DNA from: Geodermatophilaceae bacterium URHA0031 | GTDB taxonomy: Bacteria > Actinomycetota > Actinomycetes > Mycobacteriales > Geodermatophilaceae | Direction of reading: 5' to 3' | Assembly: GCA_000620205.1 (NCBI GenBank) | Contig: JHVP01000010.1 | Coordinates: 124,001 to 188,000 of the forward strand | DNA length: 64,000 nt | Shown: positions 33,776 through 42,942 of the stretch, piece by piece | How the letters are laid out: every line of letters starts with the position of its first letter | How positions within the stretch are numbered: position 1 is the stretch's first letter | Notes under the pieces: model-generated | Told to the model about the DNA's origin: nothing | What the model saw: only the letters and a program-made list of their open reading frames with translations | The model's database searches: none | Program-made: the position numbers and the translations under genes

Positions 33776-35491
33776 TCACCCGGCGGCGAGGACCTCGCGC
33801 ACGGCCGTCCGGGCCGCCTGCGGATCGGCGGCCGCCAGTGCCACCTCGGCCGCACGCCGGCAGGTTGCCAGGTCCACGGTCGCGAGCCGGGCGCCGACGC
33901 CGGCCACCGAGGACGCCGCGCAGGACAACGAGGAGATGCCCATGCCGACCAGCACGCAGGCGAGCATCGGGTCCGCAGCCGCCTCGCCGCAGACGCCCAC
34001 CGGCTTGCCGGCCCGCTGACCGGCCGCCGCGGTGGCCCGGACCAGCTCCAGCAGGGCCGGCTGCCAGGGGTCGGTGAGGTCGGCCAGGTCAGCTGACAAC
34101 CGGTCGGCGGCCAGCGTGTACTGCGACAGGTCGTTGGTGCCGATGGACAGGAAGTCCAGGTGCTCGAGGAACCGGTCGGCCAGGACGGCGACCGACGGCA
34201 CCTCCACCATCACGCCGGGCACCAGCCCCCGCTCGCGCACCTGCGCGGCGAAGTCCGCCGCCTCGGCGACGGTGGCCACCATCGGTGCCATCACCCACGG
34301 CTGCGCGCCGGTCGCCCGCGCGGCCTGGGCCACGGCGTCGAGCTGGTGCACCAGCAGCCCCGGGTCACGCCGGGCGGTGCGCAGCCCGCGGACGCCCAGG
34401 GCAGGGTTGGCCTCGTCCGGCGGGGTGGCGAAGGGCAGCGGCTTGTCCGACCCGGCGTCCAGCGTGCGCAGCACGACCTTCCCGTCCGGGAAGGCGGCGA
34501 AGACCGCGGCGTAGATCTGCGCCTGCTCCTCCACGGACGGCTCCTCGGTGCGACCGAAGAAGGCCAGCTCGGTGCGCAGCAGCCCGACGCCTTCGGCGTG
34601 CGCGGCAGCAGCCGCCTGCGCCCCGGGGCCGTCCTGCACGTTGGCCAGCACCTGCACGCGGTGGCCGTCCCGGGTGGCGCCCGGGCCGCGGTAGCCGGCC
34701 AGCGCGGCCGCCGCCTCGTCCGACGCGGCGACCCGGAGGGCGGCCTCCTGCGGGTCGGGGTCGACGGTGACCGTGCCCTGCTCGCCGTCGACCAGCACCA
34801 GCACCCCCTCGGGGACGTCGGAGAGCCCACCCACGCCGACCACGCAGGGCAGGCCGAGCTGGCGGGCGATGATCGCGGTGTGGCTGGTCGCGCCCCCCAG
34901 CCGGGTGGCCAGTGCGATGACCCGGGTCGGGTCCAGGCCGGCGGTGTCGGCCGGGGCGAGGTCGTCGGCGAGCAGCACCGAGGGCGTCTCGGGCGCCGGG
35001 ACGCCGGGCTCCCCCTGGCCGGTCAGCTGGGCGACGATCCGGTCGCGCACGTCCCGCACGTCGGTCGCCCGCTCCGCCATGACCCCGCCCAGGCTGGTGA
35101 ACAGCTCGACGAACTGCTCCGCCGCCCCGACGGTGGCGACCTCGGCCGAGGAACCCTCACCGATCCGCTGCTCGACGGTCGACAGCAGCCCCCGGTCCCG
35201 GGCCAGCTGCGCCGTGGTGTTGAGGACCTCGGCGCTGACGCCGGTCGCCGCAGCGGCACGGGCGGCCAGCCGCTCCGCCACGGCGTCGGCCGCTGCGCTG
35301 AACCGGTCCTTCTCGGCAGCGCGCCGCTCCTCCGGCACCGACAGGCCCGGGGTCGTCGGCAGCTCGACGGCACCGACCGGGCGGACGACGGGGCCGACCG
35401 CCACCCCGGGGACCACCGGCGTGCCGGACAGCACGGTCGTTCCGGGCAGGGCCTGTGCGGCGGGCCGCGTACCGGTCGGGGTGCTGGACAT
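33776..35491 (-). CDS. ptsI: PTS enzyme I (phosphoenolpyruvate-protein phosphotransferase)
   Basis: 571 residues from the ATG at 35491; the longer frame upstream crosses the promoter region. The phosphorylated His is His204 in GGATSHTAIIARQLGLP. PEP-binding features include GLLRTELAF, DAGSDKPLPF, LSIGTNDLSQYTLAADR and the C-terminal CGEAAAD with its active-site Cys. It takes phosphate from PEP and passes it to HPr (ptsH at 39730), which serves FruA and DhaM. The N-terminal 25 residues are an Ala/Pro/Thr-rich extension. It is transcribed divergently from fruR with a shared promoter region. Confidence 0.95.
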   Translation of the reverse strand: MSSTPTGTRPAAQALPGTTVLSGTPVVPGVAVGPVVRPVGAVELPTTPGLSVPEERRAAEKDRFSAAADAVAERLAARAAAATGVSAEVLNTTAQLARDRGLLSTVEQRIGEGSSAEVATVGAAEQFVELFTSLGGVMAERATDVRDVRDRIVAQLTGQGEPGVPAPETPSVLLADDLAPADTAGLDPTRVIALATRLGGATSHTAIIARQLGLPCVVGVGGLSDVPEGVLVLVDGEQGTVTVDPDPQEAALRVAASDEAAAALAGYRGPGATRDGHRVQVLANVQDGPGAQAAAAAHAEGVGLLRTELAFFGRTEEPSVEEQAQIYAAVFAAFPDGKVVLRTLDAGSDKPLPFATPPDEANPALGVRGLRTARRDPGLLVHQLDAVAQAARATGAQPWVMAPMVATVAEAADFAAQVRERGLVPGVMVEVPSVAVLADRFLEHLDFLSIGTNDLSQYTLAADRLSADLADLTDPWQPALLELVRATAAAGQRAGKPVGVCGEAAADPMLACVLVGMGISSLSCAASSVAGVGARLATVDLATCRRAAEVALAAADPQAARTAVREVLAAG

Positions 35492-35751
35492 GGAGGGCCT
35501 CACTGTCTGCTCGGACCGGGCGTGGACCCCGTGGGTCGGAACGGGTCGCGCCGGTCGGTGGCGATGGGTGGAGGGGTCGCAGCTGCATCGGTGCGCTTCG
35601 GTGACCAGAGTCACGAATCCCTCTTGACTTGTCAACCGATCCCACGTAGAACAACACCATCACAACCCCGATCCCACATGATCGGGCATGGGCACCACAG
35701 GACGTCAGCACCACACCGGACCCCCAGCGCGACCGAGCCCAGGAGGTGACC
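35492..35751. promoter_or_regulatory. Divergent control region, ptsI / fruRKA-ptsH
   Basis: The palindromic TTGAC-TT-GTCAA (35624-35635) supplies a -35 hexamer on both strands: TTGACT on plus and TTGACA on minus. On plus, TAGAAC (35647-35652) follows at 17-nt spacing, giving a good sigma-70-type promoter for fruR. Two direct copies of CGATCCCAC(G/A)T at 35637-35647 and 35669-35679, 32 nt apart, flank the plus -10 and are candidate operators for the DeoR-type repressor encoded next. Confidence 0.55.
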
Positions 35752-36519
35752 GTGTACGCAGAGGAGCGCCAGCAGGCCATCGCCGGCCTGGTCACCCAGC
35801 GCGGCCGGGTCGCCGTCACCGCCGTCGCCGAGCACTTCGGGGTCACCACCGAGACCGTGCGGCGCGACCTCGCCCTGCTCGAGCGGGCCGGCATGCTCCG
35901 CCGGGTCCACGGTGGCGCGGTCCCCGCGGGCGTCTTCGCCGTCGTCGAGCCCGGCCTCGGCGAGCGGCGCAACACCCGGATCGAGGCCAAGCGGCGGATC
36001 GCCGCCGCAGCGCTCGCGCTGCTGCCGGCCAGCTCCGGCAGCCTCATCCTCGACGGCGGCAGCACCACCGCGGCACTCGTCGAGGTGCTCCCCGGGGACC
36101 GCCCCCTGGTCGCCGCGACCAACTCCGTCCCGATCGCCGCCCGGCTGGCCGGCTCCCCCGGCATCACGCTGCACGTCCTCGGCGGCCGGGTCCGCGGGAT
36201 CACCCAGTCCGCCGTCGGTGAGTCCACCCTGGCGTCGCTGGCCGACCTGCGGGCCGACGTCGCCTTCCTGGGCACCAACGGGATCAGCGCCGGGCACGGC
36301 TTCTCCACCCCCGACGACGCCGAGGCCGCGGTCAAGCGGGCCATGGCCCGCGCCGGGCAGCGGGTGGTCGTGCTCGGCGACAGCAGCAAGCTCGGTCGCG
36401 AGCACCTGGTGCGCTTCGCGACCGTCGAGGACGTCGACGTCCTGGTGACCGACGACGAAGCCGACCCGGCCGTCGTCGCCGAACTCGAGTCTTCGGGGAT
36501 CGAGGTGCTCATCGCATGA
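35752..36519 (+). CDS. fruR: DeoR-family transcriptional repressor of the fructose PTS operon
   Basis: 255 residues from GTG at 35752 with AGGAGG five nt before; an earlier GTG at 35746 overlaps that ribosome binding site and is rejected. YAEERQQAIAGLVTQRGRVAV is the classic start. The helix-turn-helix is VTAVAEHFGVTTETVRRDLALLERAG, and the C-terminal DeoRC sensor domain has SLILDGGSTTAAL and TNSVPIA. Such repressors sense fructose 1-phosphate. The stop overlaps fruK start by 4 nt. Confidence 0.92.
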   Translation: MYAEERQQAIAGLVTQRGRVAVTAVAEHFGVTTETVRRDLALLERAGMLRRVHGGAVPAGVFAVVEPGLGERRNTRIEAKRRIAAAALALLPASSGSLILDGGSTTAALVEVLPGDRPLVAATNSVPIAARLAGSPGITLHVLGGRVRGITQSAVGESTLASLADLRADVAFLGTNGISAGHGFSTPDDAEAAVKRAMARAGQRVVVLGDSSKLGREHLVRFATVEDVDVLVTDDEADPAVVAELESSGIEVLIA

Positions 36520-37547
36520 CGACGGGACCCACCGCGGCCGGCGGGCGGGTGGTCACGCTGACCGCGAACCCCAGCCTGGACCGGACGCTGGACCTGCCCG
36601 GGCCGCTGGAGCGCGGCACCGTCGCCCGCCTGGGCGGCAGCGCCACCGAGCCCGGCGGCAAGGGCGTCAACGTCGCGCGGGCGATCGCCGCCGCCGGCGC
36701 CGAGGTGGTCTCGGTGCTCCCCGCAGCCGACGACGACCCCATCGTCAAGGCGCTGCACGCGCTCGGCCTGCGGTTGTCGACCGTGCCCGTGCAGACCCCG
36801 GTGCGCACCAACTACACGCTCACCGAGCCCGACGGCACCACCACGAAGCTCAACGAGCCCGGCGCCCGGCTGGATCCCGGCACCCTCACCGCGCTGGAGA
36901 GCGCCGTGCGTGCCCACGCGTCCGGGGCGCGGTGGGTGGTCCTGTCCGGCTCGCTGCCGCCGGGCGCGCCGCTGGACTGGTACGCCACGCTGGTCCGGTC
37001 GCTGCGCGGCACCGGCGCCCGGATCGCCGTGGACACCTCCGAGGCGCCGCTGCTGGCCCTGCTCGCTGCCGGGCCGGACGCGGCCCCGGACCTGCTCAAG
37101 CCCAACACCGAGGAGCTCGCCCAGCTGGCGGGCGTGGCCGAGGAGACGCTCGCCGCTGATCCCGGCGCCGTGCTGGCAGCGGTGGCCACCCTGCACGAGC
37201 GCGGCGTCGCCGAGGTGCTGCTGACCCTGGGTGGCGACGGTGCGCTGCTGTCCACCGCCGACGGCGGCCGGTGGTCGGCGCGCCCGCCCCGCACCACCGT
37301 GCGCAGCACCGTCGGCGCGGGCGACTCCAGCCTCGCCGGCTACGTGCTCGCCGACCTGGCCGGCCTCGACCCGGCCGGCCGGCTGCGGAACGCCGTGGCC
37401 TACGGCTCGGCCAGCGCCGCGCTGCCCGGGTCCGCCGTCCCCACCCCTGACCAGGCCGACCTGGCCGGCGTCGCCGTCGCCGCCGGCCCGAGCTCCACCC
37501 CTGCTCCCGCCGAGGCCGCCCCGGCCGCCGGTGCCGACGCCCGCTGA
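36516..37547 (+). CDS. fruK: 1-phosphofructokinase
   Basis: 343 residues. PfkB-family signature one, GGKGVNVARAIAAAG (about residues 47-61), and signature two, TVGAGDSSLAGYVLADL (near residue 265) with catalytic Asp. The start VVTLTANPSLDRTLDL is typical of FruK rather than ribokinase. It converts fructose 1-phosphate, the product of FruA, to fructose 1,6-bisphosphate. The last 35 residues form an Ala/Pro-rich tail. ATGA overlap with fruR. Confidence 0.94.
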   Translation: MTTGPTAAGGRVVTLTANPSLDRTLDLPGPLERGTVARLGGSATEPGGKGVNVARAIAAAGAEVVSVLPAADDDPIVKALHALGLRLSTVPVQTPVRTNYTLTEPDGTTTKLNEPGARLDPGTLTALESAVRAHASGARWVVLSGSLPPGAPLDWYATLVRSLRGTGARIAVDTSEAPLLALLAAGPDAAPDLLKPNTEELAQLAGVAEETLAADPGAVLAAVATLHERGVAEVLLTLGGDGALLSTADGGRWSARPPRTTVRSTVGAGDSSLAGYVLADLAGLDPAGRLRNAVAYGSASAALPGSAVPTPDQADLAGVAVAAGPSSTPAPAEAAPAAGADAR

Positions 37548-37564
37548 GAACCCGGGAGAACCGC

Positions 37565-39688
37565 ATGCCCGCACTGATCACGACCGACCTGGTGGCGCTC
37601 GACGCCGACCTCGGTCCGGACAAGGACGCCGTCATCCGCCGGCTGGCCGGTCTGGTCGCCGGCGCCGGCCGGGCGACCGGGACGGAGGCGCTGCACGACG
37701 ACGCCATGGCCCGCGAGGCCAAGGTGGCCACCGGCCTGCCCGGCGGGATCGCCATCCCGCACTGCCGGTCCGGAGCGGTCACCGAGGCATCGCTGGCCTT
37801 CGCCCGGCTCGACCCGAAGGTCGACTTCGGCGCGCCGGACGGCCCGGCGGACCTGGTGTTCCTGATCGCCGCACCCGAGCACGGCGACGCCGACCACCTG
37901 ACCCTGCTGACCGCGCTGGCCCGGGCCCTGGTGCGCCCGGAGTTCGTCGGCTCGCTGCGCGCCGCAGGTTCCGCGGAGGAGGTCGTCGGCCTGGTCCAGG
38001 ACGTCGTCTCACCGCAGCCGGTGGCTGCCACGACCGGCGCCACCGCGGCCGCCGTCCCGGCCGGGGACACCCCGGCCACCGCAGCGCCGTCCGAGCGCAG
38101 CATCGTCGCGGTGAGCGCGTGCCCGACCGGCATCGCGCACACCTACATGGCCGCCGACAAGCTCAGCGCCGCGGCCAAGGAGATGGGCGTCGAGCTGCAC
38201 GTCGAGACCCAGGGCTCCTCGGGCTCGACGCCGCTCGACCCGTCGGTGATCAGCAAGGCCGCCGCGGTCATCTTCGCCGTGGACGTCGGGGTCAAGGACC
38301 GGGACCGGTTCGCCGGCAAGCCGGTGGTCCAGTCCGGCACCAAGCGGGCGATGAGCGAGCCCGAGGTGATGATCCGCGAGGCGCTCGCCGCCGCCGACGA
38401 CCCGAACGCACGCCGGGTCGAGGGCGGCGCGGGTGGCGGGACCTCCGGAACCGCGGCGGGCGGTGGCGGCAAGCCCAGCACCGGGTCGGAGATCCGCCGC
38501 TGGCTGCTCACCGGCGTCAGCTACATGATCCCGTTCGTCGCCGCCGGTGGCCTGCTGATCGCGCTGGGCTTCCTGCTCGCCGGCTACCCGGTCGCGTTGA
38601 CCGACCCCGACTCAGGCAACTCCTGGGCCAAGGACTGGGTGCTCAACAACTCCCTGTTCGACCTGCCCACGAGCACCGTCACCGACCTGAACGGCGGCCT
38701 GTCCGGCTACCTGGGCGCGGTGCTCTTCTTCATCGGCTCGCTGGCCTTCTCGCTGTTCATCCCGGCGATGGCCGGCTACATCGCCTACGCGATCGCCGAC
38801 CGGCCGGGGCTCGCCCCGGGCTTCATCACCGGACTGGTGGCCGTGCAGGTCAACGCCGGGTTCCTCGGCGCGCTGGTCGGCGGCGTCATCGCCGGGTTCG
38901 CGGCGCTGTGGCTGAGCCGGCTGAAGGTCGGCCGGGTGGTGCGCGGGCTGATGCCGGTCGTGGTCATCCCGCTCATCGCGACGCTGATCGCCAGCGGCCT
39001 CATGGTGATGGTCCTCGGGCGGCCGCTCGCGGCGGCGATCACCGGCCTGACCGACTGGCTCAACGGCCTGTCCGGCAGCTCCGCGGTGCTGCTCGGCATC
39101 CTGCTCGGCCTGATGATGGCCTTCGACATGGGCGGCCCGGTCAACAAGGCTGCCTACGCCTTCGCCACCGCCGGCCTGGCCAGCTACATCTCCAACCCGA
39201 CCGAGAACACCGGCCCGCTGGTGATCATGGCGACGGTGATGGGCGCCGGCATGGTCCCGCCGATCGCCCTGTCGGTGGCGACCTTCATCCGCCCGAAGCT
39301 GTTCACCCCGGCGGAGCAGGAGCAGGGCAAGGCCGCCTGGCTGCTCGGCCTGGCCTTCATCACCGAGGGTGCCATCCCGTTCGCCGCTGCCGACCCGCTG
39401 CGGGTCATCCCGCCGATCATGATCGGGTCGGCGACGACGGGGGCGATCGTGGCTGCCGCCGGCGTCCAGGCCTCAGCCCCGCATGGCGGGATCGTGGTGT
39501 TCTTCGCGATCAAGGGGGTCCTGACCTGGCTGCTGGCGATCGCCATCGGCACCGTCGTCGGCGCGGTCGCGGTGGTCGTGGCCAAGAGCATCGGGCACCC
39601 GAAGGTCGACGACGTCCCCGAGGACGCCGTCGACCTGGGCCACGCCCACAGCCCGGCGGCGGTCCCCCCGCGACCAGCATCCGTCTGA
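37565..39688 (+). CDS. fruA: PTS fructose transporter subunit IIABC
   Basis: 707 residues with the order IIA-IIB-IIC. His66 in GIAIPHCRS is the IIA phosphorylation site. Cys186 in VSACPTGIAHTYMAA is the IIB site. The membrane IIC domain starts near residue 305 (LTGVSYMIPFVAAGGLLIALG) with about nine helices. Two Ala/Pro/Gly linkers join the domains. It takes up and phosphorylates fructose to fructose 1-phosphate. It lies 17 nt behind fruK and 41 nt ahead of ptsH. Confidence 0.95.
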   Translation: MPALITTDLVALDADLGPDKDAVIRRLAGLVAGAGRATGTEALHDDAMAREAKVATGLPGGIAIPHCRSGAVTEASLAFARLDPKVDFGAPDGPADLVFLIAAPEHGDADHLTLLTALARALVRPEFVGSLRAAGSAEEVVGLVQDVVSPQPVAATTGATAAAVPAGDTPATAAPSERSIVAVSACPTGIAHTYMAADKLSAAAKEMGVELHVETQGSSGSTPLDPSVISKAAAVIFAVDVGVKDRDRFAGKPVVQSGTKRAMSEPEVMIREALAAADDPNARRVEGGAGGGTSGTAAGGGGKPSTGSEIRRWLLTGVSYMIPFVAAGGLLIALGFLLAGYPVALTDPDSGNSWAKDWVLNNSLFDLPTSTVTDLNGGLSGYLGAVLFFIGSLAFSLFIPAMAGYIAYAIADRPGLAPGFITGLVAVQVNAGFLGALVGGVIAGFAALWLSRLKVGRVVRGLMPVVVIPLIATLIASGLMVMVLGRPLAAAITGLTDWLNGLSGSSAVLLGILLGLMMAFDMGGPVNKAAYAFATAGLASYISNPTENTGPLVIMATVMGAGMVPPIALSVATFIRPKLFTPAEQEQGKAAWLLGLAFITEGAIPFAAADPLRVIPPIMIGSATTGAIVAAAGVQASAPHGGIVVFFAIKGVLTWLLAIAIGTVVGAVAVVVAKSIGHPKVDDVPEDAVDLGHAHSPAAVPPRPASV

Positions 39689-39729
39689 CCGGCAGACTGA
39701 CCCCAGCACTCGACAGAAAGCAGGCACCG

Positions 39730-39990
39730 ATGCCCTCGAAGACCGTGACCGTCGGCTCCGCCGTCGGCCTGCACGCCCGTCCCGCAGCGCTCATCGCCGA
39801 GGCGGTGTCGAAGTCGGGGGTGCCGGTCACGCTGGCCACGCCCGGCGGCAACGCCATCGACGCCGGCTCACCCCTGATGATCATGACCCTCGGCGCCAAG
39901 CAGGGCACCGAGGTGGTCGTCAGCAGCGACGACGCAGCAGTGCTGGACCGCATCGCCGACATGGTCGCCACGGACCTCGACGCGGAGTAG
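39730..39990 (+). CDS. ptsH: PTS phosphocarrier protein HPr
   Basis: 86 residues. His15 in VGLHARPAALIAEA is the phosphorylated residue. Ser47 (IDAGSPLMIMTLG) corresponds to the regulatory Ser46 of other HPr proteins, though the local context differs, and Actinobacteria usually lack HPr kinase. It carries phosphate from EI to FruA and, by inference, to DhaM at 10.4 kb. A double hairpin follows. Confidence 0.95.
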   Translation: MPSKTVTVGSAVGLHARPAALIAEAVSKSGVPVTLATPGGNAIDAGSPLMIMTLGAKQGTEVVVSSDDAAVLDRIADMVATDLDAE

Positions 39991-40003
39991 CGCGAGGACG
40001 CCC

Positions 40004-40100
40004 CGACGGCGCCCGTTCCCCTCGGGGGCGGGCGCCGTCGTCGTGGAGCGGCCGCGACGCAAGACGGCGTCCGCCCCCTGCGGAAGGGGCGGACGCCGTC
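40004..40100 (+). terminator. Double-hairpin terminator after ptsH
   Basis: First hairpin: CGACGGCGCCCG (40004-40015) with CGGGCGCCGTCG (40029-40040), a perfect 12-bp stem. Second hairpin: GACGGCGTCCGCCCC (40063-40077) with its exact complement (40086-40100), 15 bp. The two share the GACGGCG(C/T)CCG arm, so they look like a duplication. Confidence 0.75.
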
Positions 40101-40235
40101 GTCCGGTGGCCACCGTCGAGCGCCTCGGTGACCTGCTGCGTCCCTACCCGGTCGTGCACCACCGACACATCGCCGCACGTCGACGGCGACCGGGCGGCTC
40201 GGGGTGCCGACCCCGGGGGACGCTGACCCCCGACC

Positions 40236-41417
40236 TCACCCCGGGGCGCGCAGCGCGGCGGCGAGGCTGCCGCGCACCGGGCGGCCGGGGAACAGCAGCA
40301 TCTGCACCAGGTGGTAGGCGTCCGGCTTGCCGGCCCACGTCCCGGTGCCGACGGCCCCCTCCGGGGTCAGCTCGTGGTGCCAGCTCCCCACGGCCGGGTC
40401 CAGGAAGAGCCGCTCGCCCAGCTCCTCCCACCGGCGCTGCTGGGTGGCCGCCCGGGGGTCGCCCGTCCGCGCATAGCGGACCGCCGCGGCTGCCACCGCC
40501 TCGCACAGCACCCAGTGCATCCGGGCCCCCACGACGGGCCGGTCCGACCAGTCCAGCGTGTAGGGGAACCCCTCGTGCCCGTCGCCCGCCCAGCCCCGCT
40601 CGGCAGCGGCGAGGAACAGCCGGTCGGCGTCCGCGGTCAACCAGCCCGGGGCGTGCTCGCCGAGCGCCGCGGCCAGGTGCAGGCACAGCCGGGACCACTC
40701 GAACTGGTGCCCGATCGTGACGCCGAACGGGCGGAACGGGTCGGCGGGGCGCTCCCGGTTGTAGTCGGGCAGCGGTTCCCACCGCGCGGTGAAGTGCTCG
40801 GGCAGCCGCCAGTCCCGCTCCCGGGTCCACCGGTGCACGACCCGCTCGGTGGCCCGCAGCGCGTGGGTGCGCAGCCGGGCCGCGGTGCCCGGGTCGGTGG
40901 GGGCGAACGCGTCGGCCGCGGCCAGCGCCGCCTCGACGCCGTGCATGTTGGCGTTGGCGCCCCGGTAGTCCTCGCCGGTGGCCCAGGTGCGGTCGAAGGA
41001 CTCCGCGGCCAGGCCCTCCTCGTCGTCCCAGAACCGCTGCTCCCAGACGCCGACGGCCTCCTCGAGCAGAGGGCGGCCGCCCTCGGCGCCCGCCGCCGTC
41101 GCGGTGGCGCCGGCCAGCACGACGAAGGCGTGCACGTAGGCGGCCTTGGTGTCGTCGTCGGTCGCCGAGCGCCACCCGCCGTGCTCGTGGTCGTGCAGCG
41201 GGCCCGTGCGGAGCGCGGCCACCCCGTGCGCGGCGAGCTCGGCCGCACCGGGGTGGTCGAGCAGGGCGGCCAGGCCGAAGACGTGGGTCATGCGGGCGCT
41301 GATCCAGGTCTCGACCGGCCGGTCGGCGAGCACCGCGCCGTCCGCCCCCTGGTACCCGAAACCGCCGGGCACCCGGGAGCGGGCGGCGAAGGCGAGCACG
41401 CGGTCGAGGTCGGTCAC
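40236..41417 (-). CDS. AGE-family sugar epimerase/isomerase
   Basis: 393 residues from GTG. The alpha/alpha-barrel family (N-acylglucosamine 2-epimerase, mannose isomerase, YihS) is indicated by ISARMTHVFGLAAL, HGGWRS, KAAYVHAFVVLAGA, NANMHGVEAALAA and HQFEWSRLCLHLA. Catalytic His residues of the family fall in the HMHGVEA and GHQFEW regions. It probably isomerises a free or sulfonated aldose and ketose, for example mannose to fructose, which would suit the neighbouring fructose PTS; the sugar is not proven. It lies 28 nt after E2 but has its own TACCGT box. Confidence 0.82.
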   Translation of the reverse strand: MTDLDRVLAFAARSRVPGGFGYQGADGAVLADRPVETWISARMTHVFGLAALLDHPGAAELAAHGVAALRTGPLHDHEHGGWRSATDDDTKAAYVHAFVVLAGATATAAGAEGGRPLLEEAVGVWEQRFWDDEEGLAAESFDRTWATGEDYRGANANMHGVEAALAAADAFAPTDPGTAARLRTHALRATERVVHRWTRERDWRLPEHFTARWEPLPDYNRERPADPFRPFGVTIGHQFEWSRLCLHLAAALGEHAPGWLTADADRLFLAAAERGWAGDGHEGFPYTLDWSDRPVVGARMHWVLCEAVAAAAVRYARTGDPRAATQQRRWEELGERLFLDPAVGSWHHELTPEGAVGTGTWAGKPDAYHLVQMLLFPGRPVRGSLAAALRAPG

Positions 41418-41423
41418 CCGGCG

Positions 41424-41429
41424 ACGGTA
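41424..41429 (-). promoter_or_regulatory. Candidate -10 element, leaderless AGE-family gene
   Basis: TACCGT on the minus strand is 6 nt from the GTG at 41417, in the short gap behind the E2 gene. Confidence 0.45.
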
Positions 41430-41445
41430 GCGCCGTCGGGGCGGC

Positions 41446-42942
41446 TCAGAAGGCGAGCGCCGTGCCGGGGTCGTGCAGCAGCGCACCGACGTCGGCGAGG
41501 AAGCGCGAGCCGAGCTCCCCGTCGATGATCCGGTGGTCGAAGGAGAGCGCCAGCTGGGTCACCTGCCGGACCCGGATCCGCCCCTTGTGCACCCACGGCA
41601 TCGCGCGGACCGCACCGAACGCCAGGATCGCTGACTCGCCGGGGTTGAGGATCGGCGTCCCGGTGTCCACGCCGAAGACCCCGACGTTGGTGATCGTGAT
41701 CGTCCCCCCGGACATGTCGGCCGGCGGCGTCCTCCCCGCCCGCGCGGTGGCGGTCAGCTCGGCCAGCGCACCGGCCAGCTCGACCAGGGACAGCCGGCCG
41801 GCGTCCTTGACGTTGGGCACCACCAGACCGCGCGGGGTGGCCGCCGCGATGCCCAGGTTCACCGCCCCGTGGACGACGATCTCCTGCGCCGCCTCGTCCC
41901 AGGAGCTGTTCACCATCGGGTGCCGCTGCGCGGCGAGCAGCAGCGCCTTGGCGACGAAGAGCAGCGGGCTGACCTTGACCCCGGCGAACTCCGGCCGGGC
42001 GGCGAGCCGCTCGCGGAGCTTCATCACCCGGGTCACGTCGACGGTGAGGAACTCGGTGACGTGCGGTGCGGTGAAGGCACTGGCGACCATCGCCGCGGCG
42101 GTGTGCTTGCGCACCCCCTTGATCGGGATCCGCTGGTCCCCCACCGCACTCTCTCGCGCGAAACCACCTGCGGTTTCGCGCGCGAAAGTACGGTCGTCGG
42201 CGACGGGAGCGGTCCCGGCGAGGGCGGCGTCGACGTCGGCGCGGGTGATGACCCCGCCCGGGCCGCTGCCGGACAGCGTGGAGAGGTCGACCCCGGCGTC
42301 CTTGGCGTACTTGCGCACCGGCGGCTTGGCCAGCGGCCGCAGCGCGCCCCGGCCGGACACCGGCGAGGTCGTCGGCGCGGGCAGCGTGTCCGCGGTGGTC
42401 ACGTGCGCCTCGGCGGCGCGGCCGGTCTCCAGACCGCCGTGCCGCACCGGCTTGACGGTCGCGTCCGGCGCGGTCGCCAGCAGCGGCGGGCGCTCGCTCC
42501 CCGAGCCGTAGTCGGCCTCCGGCAGCACCTGCGGTGCCGTCGCCCGGGCCGCTGCACCGGCGCCGCTCCGGCGGGGACGGCGGGTCGCCTCGGTGCTCTT
42601 GGGCCCGTAGCCGACCAGGACGGCGGTGCGGCCGTTGGCGTTGGTCTCGCCGATGAGCCCGGAACCGGCCGGCTCGGCCGCGGCCGGAGCGCCCTCGCCA
42701 CCGAGGTCGATGGTGATGATCGGGGCGCCGACGTCGACCGTCGTCCCGGGCTCGTAGAGCAGCTCGGTCACCGTCCCGGCGAACGGGCTGGGCAGCTCCA
42801 CGGCGGCCTTCGCCGTCTCCACCTCGCAGAGCGGCTGGTTGACGGTGACGGTGTCACCGACGGCGACCAGCCACGACAGGATCTCCCCCTCGGTGAGCCC
42901 CTCACCGACGTCGGGCAGCTTGAACTGGCGCAGGTCCGGCAT
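41446..42942 (-). CDS. bkdC: Branched-chain 2-oxoacid dehydrogenase E2 (dihydrolipoamide acyltransferase)
   Basis: 498 residues. One N-terminal lipoyl domain with Lys45 (EVETAKAAVE). A long disordered linker follows, then a peripheral subunit-binding domain (KPPVRKYAKDAGVDLSTLSGSGPGGVITRADVDAA, given in part) at about residues 225-260. The catalytic acyltransferase domain ends with SFDHRIIDGELG, with the active His and Asp. Between binding and catalytic domains is an insertion reading FARETAGGFARES, encoded by a palindromic DNA element (42155-42187). ATG overlaps the E1 beta stop. Substrate class (branched-chain rather than pyruvate) is inferred from subunit organisation and the Lrp-type regulator. 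Confidence 0.9.
   Translation of the reverse strand: MPDLRQFKLPDVGEGLTEGEILSWLVAVGDTVTVNQPLCEVETAKAAVELPSPFAGTVTELLYEPGTTVDVGAPIITIDLGGEGAPAAAEPAGSGLIGETNANGRTAVLVGYGPKSTEATRRPRRSGAGAAARATAPQVLPEADYGSGSERPPLLATAPDATVKPVRHGGLETGRAAEAHVTTADTLPAPTTSPVSGRGALRPLAKPPVRKYAKDAGVDLSTLSGSGPGGVITRADVDAALAGTAPVADDRTFARETAGGFARESAVGDQRIPIKGVRKHTAAAMVASAFTAPHVTEFLTVDVTRVMKLRERLAARPEFAGVKVSPLLFVAKALLLAAQRHPMVNSSWDEAAQEIVVHGAVNLGIAAATPRGLVVPNVKDAGRLSLVELAGALAELTATARAGRTPPADMSGGTITITNVGVFGVDTGTPILNPGESAILAFGAVRAMPWVHKGRIRVRQVTQLALSFDHRIIDGELGSRFLADVGALLHDPGTALAF
42155..42187. repeat. Palindromic insertion inside the E2 linker
   Basis: An 11-bp inverted repeat, CGCGCGAAACC and GGTTTCGCGCG (42155-42165 and 42172-42182), surrounds ACCTGC. 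It is overlapped by a perfect 14-bp palindrome TTTCGCGCGCGAAA (42174-42187). It keeps frame and encodes two FARE(T/S) units. It looks like a REP or small mobile palindrome that landed in a tolerant linker. Confidence 0.65.

Noticed and set aside
40101..40235. A gene between ptsH terminator and the AGE-family stop
   Set aside because: The short frames are antisense or out-of-frame extensions with no start signals or recognisable protein features.
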